From an uncultured Opitutia bacterium (GTDB lineage Bacteria > Verrucomicrobiota > Verrucomicrobiia > Opitutales > Coraliomargaritaceae), in contig CALBPO010000312.1 in assembly GCA_937899295.1 (NCBI GenBank), forward strand, positions 1-7,418: a DNA stretch of 7,418 nucleotides, given 5' to 3'. A model generated the notes under the pieces. That model was given only the letters and a program-made list of their open reading frames with translations, searched no databases and was not told the DNA's origin. The position numbers and the translations under genes were made by a program. Positions 1 through 6,288 of this stretch are shown here, piece by piece (position 1 is the stretch's first letter; the number at the start of each line of letters is the position of its first letter).

Positions 1-1382
1 TTCGCTAGGTGATCGGCAAGCTCATTTCCAGAGTGCCCCGCGTGAGCCTTGATATGAACGAGCCGAAGATTGTGACTGCGGGAGAGGGAGCAGTACATGT
101 TGAACACTTTGAGCGCCAGCTCAGGACGTGAGCGCGACTCAAACGAATAGGTCGTGGCCACATCCTTGAACTGTTGTTTCGCAACCATAAAGGAAGCGGC
201 CTTCCGTGGCGTGGTCTTTAGGTTAAACACATGAGAGCCTCCGAGATATTCAGAATACGCGGTCAATCCATAGGTCCACTGCGTAGCGATCTGTGCACCA
301 ACGGAGCGATAAAATTTCGCCATAGCTGGATACAAATACGCGCTCTGGTTGCAGAAGGTTTCATATTCATACACCAACTTGGCCTTGCTTTTGAAGGCAT
401 CTGATCGCAACCATCCGAGCCAGTCTTCGTTCTCTGAGCATTGCTCAATGTAGGGCAAATAATTACGATCGCTTAGATTCTCGGGATTTTTCCAGAAGGG
501 CGCTTTCAGGTCGCTTTGCCCAGGATACAAACAGAAGGAAACCGCATCCACCTGCGACTCTGCGATTCCACGAAACGCCGATCGGTGCTTCTGAATCAAG
601 CGTGCCCAACCGCAGTTCCAAACTACCGGTTGTGTCATCCCTTTCGAACGCAGTAATGACACCATCTCATTGAGGTAGTTCTTGGTGTGGGTATAGCTCC
701 ATTGCTCGAACTGCTCACGGGTGCCGTCTTTATTTCGTTCCTGCCATTTTTCAAACCATACATAGGCTGGTTCATTGACTGGCTCCAAGACTGCAAGCGC
801 GGCATGTGCCTTGTACTGCTGTCCGTTGTAAGGGTTTCGACGATTCAACAATTGCCCCATGTAGCGTTTCGTAGCGGCAACCGCATCGTGCTCATACATC
901 CAATCTTCACGCGCATACTTCGCCGCAAAGGATTTACGATTATACGGAAACTGCGTGCCGTGATGATCCAGATGATTCAACAAAGTCAGGTAGATATAAA
1001 GCCCGCGATTCTGAGCCTGAGAAATGGTGTAGTCCAACAAGTCCAACCAGATTGTTTCTGTGAGATTACCTTTTGCATCCGTAAAATCGGCGGGATGCAG
1101 GTGGATGCGAATCATTTCAGCACCTAACTGCTCAATTTCATCGAAGCTCGAGTCAGCGGCCTGCTTTAAATCTCGCGCCTTTAGGGGCATTAATACGCCT
1201 TGATTGTGCATGCGCGCAGCGTGCTCCCAACTAAGCATCGGTTGGAAGTTCACACCAAATAAATTCACCTCAGAACCGTCGGCATAAATCAAGCGGCCAT
1301 CCTTCGCTGTAATCGCTTGAAAGGGTGCAGCTGCCCATCCGGCATTCAACAGCAACAGAAGTATTATCCAATATTTGATCAT
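1..1382 (-). CDS. Exported clan GH-A-type glycoside hydrolase, 3' end outside window, with aberrant RNase H-like tail
   Basis: The frame is open from ATG at 1382 to the left edge (460 codons, no stop seen). Residues 1-19 form a signal peptide: Lys3, a hydrophobic run IILLLLL, then AGWAAA with likely cleavage before PFQ, so the mature enzyme should be exported. The body matches the downstream-encoded protein at 2832-4502 nearly throughout: ADGSEVNLFGVNFQP near residue 35, HPADFTDAKGN near 96, VNEP at 202-205, VVWNCGWAR near 253, AVSFCLYPGQ near 280, KAKLVYEYET at 333-342, GGSHVFNLKTTPRKAAS at 381-397. Glu204 of NEP is the likely acid/base, and Glu339 (or Glu341) at the end of a predicted strand 7 the likely nucleophile, as in clan GH-A TIM barrels. 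The exact GH family and substrate are not recognised. It starts 26 bp after the symporter gene and is probably co-transcribed with it. No Shine-Dalgarno lies at normal spacing; a GAAGAG sits about 18 nt upstream. Resemblance to the paralogue stops near residue 415 (see the tail entry). Confidence 0.85.
   Translation of the reverse strand, partial: MIKYWIILLLLLNAGWAAAPFQAITAKDGRLIYADGSEVNLFGVNFQPMLSWEHAARMHNQGVLMPLKARDLKQAADSSFDEIEQLGAEMIRIHLHPADFTDAKGNLTETIWLDLLDYTISQAQNRGLYIYLTLLNHLDHHGTQFPYNRKSFAAKYAREDWMYEHDAVAATKRYMGQLLNRRNPYNGQQYKAHAALAVLEPVNEPAYVWFEKWQERNKDGTREQFEQWSYTHTKNYLNEMVSLLRSKGMTQPVVWNCGWARLIQKHRSAFRGIAESQVDAVSFCLYPGQSDLKAPFWKNPENLSDRNYLPYIEQCSENEDWLGWLRSDAFKSKAKLVYEYETFCNQSAYLYPAMAKFYRSVGAQIATQWTYGLTAYSEYLGGSHVFNLKTTPRKAASFMVAKQQFKDVATTYSFESRSRPELALKVFNMYCSLSRSHNLRLVHIKAHAGHSGNELADHLA
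3..137 (-). other. RNase H-like C-terminal segment in frame with the glycoside hydrolase
   Basis: Residues about 416-460 of the left-edge hydrolase frame do not match its paralogue but resemble the last third of an RNase H fold. A helix-like stretch (ELALKVFNMYCSLSR) and a strand (LRLVHIK) lead into HIKAHAGHSGNELADHLA at 443-460. E. coli RNase HI has WVKGHAGHPENERCDELA at the same place. The loop His (His447 here, H124 in E. coli) and the last metal-binding Asp (Asp457 here, D134) have the same 10-residue spacing, and the Asn-Glu between them is kept. The earlier RNase H acidic residues (equivalents of D10, E48, D70) have no place upstream, because that sequence is the hydrolase. The segment is therefore a partial domain. 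Likely explanations are a chimeric contig end or a recombination joint; a working fusion is unlikely. The domain may continue past the edge. Confidence 0.72.
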
Positions 1383-1408
1383 TTTTTCAGTCGTTTAAAG
1401 CTCTTCTA

Positions 1409-2815
1409 TTACACCTCACCGCGCCTAGCTTCGAGCTCATTACGAATGCCATAGGCACTGTCCTCGGAGATTGTATATAGTTTAAGGCAGAAAATGGCGA
1501 GGATCGGTGCGAGCACCGAAGCACCAACAAAGAACAGGCGCAGCACCGTGATCGTGCCTTCCGGCTGTTCCGCACCGAGCGCTTCATCGAAGCCACTGAA
1601 GTGTAGTGCAATCCCCGACACAAGAAAGGTGAATGAAGTGCCGAACTTGGTGATCCAGGTAAAGACCGAGCTAATAATCCCTTCACGCCGCTCGCCGAAT
1701 TTGTGTTCATCCCAATCACATAGATCGGCAATCATCGAAGGCACAATCACTCCTAGTGACACCCAAACCGGCCCATTCAACACGGCATCTAACAATAGCA
1801 GATGCGGGTACTCGGGCGTGAAGATAAACCATTTGGATATGCCGCCCAGCGCGGTCAACGCCAGCACAAAAAACATCGCTTGACGCTTGCCGTATTTCAG
1901 CGCCAACCAGCGTAGTGCAAAAATCCCCACAAACCCGACAATGGCAAAGCCCGTGCCGTTCATCGCATTCAACACCAGACCACTCGCGACGTCACCTGAC
2001 TTCACATAATAAATCACAATATACATCGCGATACTACCGGCAATGGTGCCACAGAAGTTTAGAGCAAACACAATACCGACTAGGCCCATCATTGGCTTCG
2101 ATGAGGCGGCTTGGCCGATCGCCTTCATGAAACCTATTTTTTTATTTTCCTTCTGCGCGACCTCATAGAACCGCTCTTTACCAAAAATCGCAGGCAAAAT
2201 ACCCATGCCTAAGAACACGACCAGCGCAAGGCCCAACGCGATCCAACGTGCCCCCACCAGCGGATTTTCAAAACCACTCCAGTTGGTCGCAGGCACATAC
2301 CAATTCACACACAAATTACCGATGTTATAAAAGAGCGCCAAATAAAACATTAGACGCGTGCGTTCGTGATAGTCTGGCGTTTGTTCGTAAACGAGCGCAT
2401 TGAAAGGCACGGAAAAAACCGTGAATGCGGTAAAAAATAGCACACTGCCAATCGTCAGCCATAGGAAGGTGCCAGTATCGCCCATGCTTTGCGGGACCAT
2501 CCAAATGGTCAAAAAGGTCAAGGCCACCGCAAGCGCACCGACAAATACGTATGGGCGACGACGCCCATAGCGTGATTGAGTGCGGTCCGAAATGCGCCCC
2601 ATCACTGGATCGGTAAATGCATCCCAAATTCGGGGAATGGTCATCGCCAAGCCAAACAAGGCTGGATTCAAACCGAGAAAAATCTGGAAGATCGGTTGTG
2701 CCATATACTGCACAATCAATCCGCCATTCTGAATCGGGAACCCGCCCGCACCAACCGCTAGCTTCTGCCCGAGAGGCACACGGTCTTCAGCTTTAGTGTT
2801 ATGATATTCGCTCAT
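1409..2815 (-). CDS. GPH/MelB-type MFS sugar:cation symporter
   Basis: A 468-residue inner-membrane transporter of the glycoside-pentoside-hexuronide:cation symporter family, of typical length and with about twelve hydrophobic segments. The family signature lies at residues 65-88: WDAFTDPVMG, then SDRTQSRYGRRRP on the first cytoplasmic loop. Asp65 and Asp69 align with the helix II cation-site aspartates D55 and D59 of E. coli MelB. In the helix IV motif, where I recall MelB having D124 before IPFWSL, this protein has Ser135 before VPFNAL, so the third acid is missing. The second family motif, DLCDWDEHKFGERREGI, is at 364-380. The likely role is uptake of an oligosaccharide or monosaccharide released outside; the substrate cannot be read from sequence. 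The gene starts 16 bp after the cytoplasmic hydrolase gene and ends 26 bp before the exported one. A weak GAAG precedes the ATG. Confidence 0.93.
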   Translation of the reverse strand: MSEYHNTKAEDRVPLGQKLAVGAGGFPIQNGGLIVQYMAQPIFQIFLGLNPALFGLAMTIPRIWDAFTDPVMGRISDRTQSRYGRRRPYVFVGALAVALTFLTIWMVPQSMGDTGTFLWLTIGSVLFFTAFTVFSVPFNALVYEQTPDYHERTRLMFYLALFYNIGNLCVNWYVPATNWSGFENPLVGARWIALGLALVVFLGMGILPAIFGKERFYEVAQKENKKIGFMKAIGQAASSKPMMGLVGIVFALNFCGTIAGSIAMYIVIYYVKSGDVASGLVLNAMNGTGFAIVGFVGIFALRWLALKYGKRQAMFFVLALTALGGISKWFIFTPEYPHLLLLDAVLNGPVWVSLGVIVPSMIADLCDWDEHKFGERREGIISSVFTWITKFGTSFTFLVSGIALHFSGFDEALGAEQPEGTITVLRLFFVGASVLAPILAIFCLKLYTISEDSAYGIRNELEARRGEV

Positions 2816-2831
2816 GTTCTTCGTCTAAAGG

Positions 2832-4502
2832 CTACTTGTCTACGAGGTGCTCTGTCTCGACCGTGACTGCCTCGGCAATCAGCGGGAAGCAATAATGCCC
2901 TGATTTCTTCTTAAAAGAAACCGCCTCAAAGCCAGGAAGTTTCAGCTCAAACCGTAGTGCAGTCGTATCATCCAATTCGACAATCGGCTCAGCATCGGTG
3001 TGCCACTCCCACCAATTGCGCACAAATTTCGAATGAGGCAACAGTTCTACCTGCACCGAGCCCTCCCCAATTTCGATAAAATAAAGTCCGGTGCCCGCGT
3101 AATGGACCAGAGCAGAATTGCCATAGCCAACAATTCCCTTAAGTGATTTGGGCAGCTCCAAGGGACACCATGTGGCATCACCTGAGTGCATGAAGGTATC
3201 ATTCGCGCAGCTGATCGACAGATCGCGATCATAGGAGAGCGCAAAATCATCAAACACATCCTCAGTCTCAGCCTCTAGGCTAAAATCAAAACCACGCGGC
3301 AATCCACGGAAGACCTCGCCGGCAATCATGTAGCTGGCAGCTTTCTTTGGCGTCGTCTGCAGGTTCAGCACATGCGAGCCCCCCTGATACGGCGCATACA
3401 CATTGAAAGTATGGGTCCACATCGTCGCCATCTGGACTCCCAGAGATCGAAACAACTTGGCAATAGCCGGGTGCAAATACGAACCCGTAGCGTTATACAT
3501 CGTTTCAAATTCGTAAACCAACTTGGCCTTGTGAGCAAACTGCTTGGATCGAAGCCACCCGAGGTGCAAGTAATCGTCAAAGCAATGCTGCAGAAAGGGT
3601 AAATAATTCTTAGCGCTCATATCCGCCGCATTCTTTACAAAGGGATCGCCAACATCGTCCTGCCCAGGATACAGGCAAAAAGAAACCGCCTCGGCCTTCG
3701 ACCCAGCAACCGCGAGAAAGACATCACTTCGACCGTCAATCATGCGTGGCCAATTGCAATTCCACACGACCGCTTGCTCGGCACCTGCTTCGCGCAGGAT
3801 GTCGTGCAGATCATCGATATAGGCGCGCACCACTGCTTCGCGGTATTTGCCATAATACACATCGTTCCAGGGATGATCATTCGCCTCCAACCACGCACCA
3901 AAAGTCGCCTTCTGCTTGGCATCCACCATCATCTGACGGTAAGTCGAATATTCCGGCTCGTTGATCAGGCCCCACACGGCAATCGTCGCGTCGTCCTTGT
4001 AACAGATTCCAGTATAGGGATTCCTCAGGTTGATTAACTGGCGCACGTAGTTCTGCGTCGCTAGCACCGCATCTGGATCAAAGATCCATTCTTCGCGGGT
4101 CGCATTCGCCACGAAGGATTCTTCAATCAAGGTGAAATCCATGTGGTTGATAAAAGTGATATAGACATAGATACCGTGCTCACGTGCCTTTCCAATCATG
4201 TAGCCCAGCATATCCAACCACATCGTTTCGACCAAATTCCCCTCAGCATCCGTAAAGTCCGCGGGAGTCAAATGGCAGCGAATCACATCACAGCGCATGC
4301 GCTTCATGTCCTCAAAGCCGTCGTCGCACATCGCCTGCATCGTCTCTGAGGTCATGGATAGCCCCACATGCTCCATGCGGAATTTATACTCCCAATAGAG
4401 ATTCGGCTGAAAATTACTGCCCCAGAGATTGACTTCAACACCGTCGGCAGTGCGCAAGACCCCCTCGTCCACGTGCATTTTCTGTGGGAATTCCTGTGTC
4501 AT
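2832..4502 (-). CDS. Cytoplasmic clan GH-A-type glycoside hydrolase, paralogue of the left-edge gene
   Basis: A complete 556-residue protein with no signal peptide: the N-terminus MTQEFPQKMHVDEG is polar, so cytoplasmic location is inferred. A TIM-barrel-like catalytic region covers about residues 15-400. WGLINEP at 177-183 supplies the likely acid/base Glu182, and KAKLVYEFET at 325-334 supplies the likely nucleophile Glu331 (or Glu333). GGSHVLNLQTTPKKAAS at 374-390 is shared with the exported paralogue. Residues about 405-556 look like a C-terminal beta-rich accessory domain of a kind common after GH-A barrels. The combination resembles cellulase-like or galactosidase-like GH-A proteins, but I cannot assign a CAZy family. 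Beside a symporter, the probable job is hydrolysis of imported oligosaccharides. It is the first gene after the 198-bp spacer. No Shine-Dalgarno is visible before ATG 4502; the leader is A/T-rich. Met9 (4478) is an alternative start, with AGGA too far upstream to favour it. Confidence 0.88.
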   Translation of the reverse strand: MTQEFPQKMHVDEGVLRTADGVEVNLWGSNFQPNLYWEYKFRMEHVGLSMTSETMQAMCDDGFEDMKRMRCDVIRCHLTPADFTDAEGNLVETMWLDMLGYMIGKAREHGIYVYITFINHMDFTLIEESFVANATREEWIFDPDAVLATQNYVRQLINLRNPYTGICYKDDATIAVWGLINEPEYSTYRQMMVDAKQKATFGAWLEANDHPWNDVYYGKYREAVVRAYIDDLHDILREAGAEQAVVWNCNWPRMIDGRSDVFLAVAGSKAEAVSFCLYPGQDDVGDPFVKNAADMSAKNYLPFLQHCFDDYLHLGWLRSKQFAHKAKLVYEFETMYNATGSYLHPAIAKLFRSLGVQMATMWTHTFNVYAPYQGGSHVLNLQTTPKKAASYMIAGEVFRGLPRGFDFSLEAETEDVFDDFALSYDRDLSISCANDTFMHSGDATWCPLELPKSLKGIVGYGNSALVHYAGTGLYFIEIGEGSVQVELLPHSKFVRNWWEWHTDAEPIVELDDTTALRFELKLPGFEAVSFKKKSGHYCFPLIAEAVTVETEHLVDK

Positions 4503-4534
4503 ACAATTTTATTTTTAGATACTTACGCTAGTAG

Positions 4535-4548
4535 AATACCGCGGAATT
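4535..4548. promoter_or_regulatory. Imperfect palindrome AATACCGCGGAATT
   Basis: A 14-bp inverted repeat with a single mismatched pair, centred on CCGCGG in an otherwise AT-rich leader. It lies 33-46 bp upstream of the hydrolase ATG, where a repressor would overlap or follow the promoter. It could be an operator. It is too short to act as a terminator and has no adjacent T-run. Confidence 0.25.
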
Positions 4549-4617
4549 AGTAAACCCCCCGATACATGATTTGGGATAAAACAAGCGATAGTGACACACA
4601 AAATAGAGCCTAAGCTT

Positions 4618-4658
4618 AATGTTCAACATTTAAAATTAAATAGCTTACATTCTAATGT
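4618..4658. promoter_or_regulatory. Cluster of four AATGT/ACATT half-sites, possible operator
   Basis: On the plus strand, AATGTTCAACATT (4618-4630) is a 13-bp inverted repeat around one central base, and ACATTCTAATGT (4647-4658) is a second palindrome built from the same half-site in the opposite arrangement. The two ACATT copies start 21 bp apart, about two helical turns. The site lies 116-156 bp upstream of the hydrolase start, and the weak -35-like hexamer falls inside the first palindrome. AATGTAAGC on the minus strand (4643-4651) resembles half of a LacI-family operator. The local sequence is AT-rich, so chance cannot be excluded, and no regulator gene is in the window. Confidence 0.35.
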
Positions 4659-4700
4659 CCGACACCTCAAAAGTAAAAATACCCGACACAGGACCATCGA

Positions 4701-6272
4701 TCAATCCTCGACCGTTTGAAACTGCTTCCTCTGCGTATAGGCCACATGTTCGCGGCTTAGGCCCATCATCCGCGCTTCAATCGCCTCATAGTCCGGGTGT
4801 CCGGAAAGATTTTTCGTTTCCAGTGGATCGTTCACATAGTCGTACAACTCGACGAATTTCGGCTCGTCTTGATAGCGGTTTCCGCACCAGCCAGGCTTCC
4901 TCCAACCTTTATACCATGCCACGTAGCGGTGGTCTTTTGTTCGAACTGCAATACCCATGTACCCATTAATTGGATACAAGCTGGCCGCATATTTTTGAAC
5001 ACTCTTCGACGCATCCTTCAAAATCGGCACCAAACTCACACCATCGAGCCCATCTGGCGTTACCACTCCAGCCAAGTCACAAAGCGTTGGAAAAAGATCG
5101 ATTAAATTAACTGGAGCGGCGCTGGCAGTCCCCGTCTGCAGACCGGCGTTCGCGATTATCAGCGGCGAGCGTGTCGCTTCTTCATAATTGGTATGCTTAC
5201 CAAAGAGATGCTTATCTCCGAGGTGAAAACCATGATCGCCCCACAGCACGATCAGCGTGTCTTCATACTGCCCGGTCTCTTTCAACTTCGCAATCAGCTT
5301 ACCAATTTGCGCGTCCACATAAGAGACACAAGCCAAGTAGCCATGAATGAGTTCGCGTTGCGTCGTGTCTGAAATCGTCCCATCCGCAGGCACACCACCA
5401 TAAGTGCGCGCCTCAACGTAGTCACCAATCGCGCAGTCCGGAGCGCCGTTCGGAGCATGCTGAAAGGGCGCGAGCGGCAAAGACGCACGATCATACAGAT
5501 CCCAATATTTTTTCGGCGCAACAAAGGGCAAATGCGGCTTGAGAAAACCCGCCGCCAAGAAGAACGGCTGCTCCGAATCCTTCAATCGATCAAGTTGCTC
5601 CACCCCGCGATTGGCGACAGCACCATCTTTGTAAGCATCGTCCGGCACTTCGTAACACTCGACCGCAGGACCTGCCCCACGATCGCGCATATAATTACGC
5701 AGCGGTTTTCCTTTCAATCCATTGGCCTTCCCCTCGGCTTCGACCAACTTTGCTAAGGCCAGCACCTCGGGGTCATGATAGTGTCCTGCCTTCGGTCCAC
5801 CCGTCTGCGCATTGTAGGGGTTTTTCCCAAAAAATTTAGTCCATGAGATCGCATCCTGCGGGCCGTGCCAGTCATCCTCGACATTGCGTGGATCGAAAAT
5901 CTTGCCCGTGCCGATGGTCGCATAACCATTATTCTTAAAATGCTGAGGCAAGGTAAGAATGTCCGGATGCATTTCGCGTAGCTTATATTTGCCTCCACCC
6001 ATGCCATAAATTCCAGTCGTATCTGGATAGTATCCAGTCAACAAACTCACTCGCGAGGGTCCGCACACCGCCTGCTGGCAATGCGCATTCTGAAACACGG
6101 TCCCGGCTTCTGCTAGCTTATCGATATTCGGTGTCACTGCAAAGTCGTCGCCATAACAATTCAGTAAGGGCTTCAAATCATCCACCGCGATGAAGAGCAC
6201 ATTCTTCTGTTTCGCCGAAACGGCAAGACAGCCAAGCGCTAGTAAGATCGATAAATATTTAATTAATTTCAT
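4701..6272 (-). CDS. Exported S1 arylsulfatase-type sulfatase, iduronate-2-sulfatase-like
   Basis: A 523-residue sulfatase of the alkaline phosphatase superfamily. ATG 6272 is chosen because it follows AAAGGGAAG at 7-nt spacing and begins a signal peptide (MKLIKYLSILLALGCLAVSA, cleavage likely before KQK). The frame extends 44 codons further upstream, but that part would overlap the preceding sulfatase gene and has no signal-like character. Key residues: Asp31-Asp32 in the first metal-binding motif after strand 1, Cys70-Gly-Pro-Ser-Arg74 (the Cys-type sulfatase signature, with Cys70 converted to formylglycine in this family), GTGKIF at 121-126, KPHLPFVAPKKYWDLYD at 245-261, and WGDHGFHLGDKHLFGKHTN at 344-362 with Asp346/His347 as metal ligands. 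The KPHLPF and DHGFHLGD contexts are those of iduronate-2-sulfatase-like enzymes (SulfAtlas S1_7 by resemblance); the true substrate may be another sulfated glycan. It is 16 bp downstream of a sulfatase of the same type. Confidence 0.93.
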   Translation of the reverse strand: MKLIKYLSILLALGCLAVSAKQKNVLFIAVDDLKPLLNCYGDDFAVTPNIDKLAEAGTVFQNAHCQQAVCGPSRVSLLTGYYPDTTGIYGMGGGKYKLREMHPDILTLPQHFKNNGYATIGTGKIFDPRNVEDDWHGPQDAISWTKFFGKNPYNAQTGGPKAGHYHDPEVLALAKLVEAEGKANGLKGKPLRNYMRDRGAGPAVECYEVPDDAYKDGAVANRGVEQLDRLKDSEQPFFLAAGFLKPHLPFVAPKKYWDLYDRASLPLAPFQHAPNGAPDCAIGDYVEARTYGGVPADGTISDTTQRELIHGYLACVSYVDAQIGKLIAKLKETGQYEDTLIVLWGDHGFHLGDKHLFGKHTNYEEATRSPLIIANAGLQTGTASAAPVNLIDLFPTLCDLAGVVTPDGLDGVSLVPILKDASKSVQKYAASLYPINGYMGIAVRTKDHRYVAWYKGWRKPGWCGNRYQDEPKFVELYDYVNDPLETKNLSGHPDYEAIEARMMGLSREHVAYTQRKQFQTVED

Positions 6273-6279
6273 ACAATTA

Positions 6280-6287
6280 CTTCCCTT
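6280..6287 (-). promoter_or_regulatory. Ribosome binding site deciding the sulfatase start
   Basis: The minus strand reads AAGGGAAG, with 7 nt between it and ATG 6272. This is the clearest Shine-Dalgarno in the window. It lies in the 16-bp gap after the preceding sulfatase's TAG stop, supporting Met at 6272 over the upstream in-frame ATG at 6404. Confidence 0.7.
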
Positions 6288-6288
6288 T

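Larger units (their letters stand above)
4503..4700 (-). promoter_or_regulatory. AT-rich intergenic control region of the hydrolase-symporter operon
   Basis: This is the only long non-coding stretch in the window. It lies between the stop of the complete sulfatase and the start of the cytoplasmic hydrolase, and should hold the promoter of the downstream genes if they are transcribed separately. No gene was found in it. A weak sigma-70-like pair on the minus strand is TTGAAC (4621-4626) and TATTTT (4600-4605) with only 15 bp between them, so the assignment is poor. No convincing hairpin plus U-run terminator follows the sulfatase stop, and read-through from the sulfatases remains possible. The two candidate operator structures are listed separately. 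Confidence 0.5.

Noticed and set aside
687..1127. Plus-strand open frame of 146 codons opposite the exported hydrolase
   Set aside because: It is a shadow of the minus-strand hydrolase coding sequence and shows no recognisable domain. The other plus-strand frames in the window are also opposite real genes.
4659..4689. Direct repeat CCGACAC at 4659-4665 and 4683-4689 just past the sulfatase stop
   Set aside because: Only 7 bp and two copies, 24 bp apart. This is plausible by chance and has no supporting symmetry.
4660..4703. Rho-independent terminator after the sulfatase
   Set aside because: There is a T-rich stretch on the minus strand (TATTTTTACTTTT) but no stable stem precedes it.
4655..4969. 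Plus-strand open frame reaching into the intergenic spacer
   Set aside because: Nearly all of it is antisense to the sulfatase C-terminus, it has no ribosome binding site, and its composition is not protein-like.
6228..6272. Lipoprotein signal (LALGC) in the complete sulfatase
   Set aside because: The residue at -3 from Cys15 is Ala and at -2 is Leu, a poor lipobox. VSA followed by KQ gives a normal signal peptidase I site.
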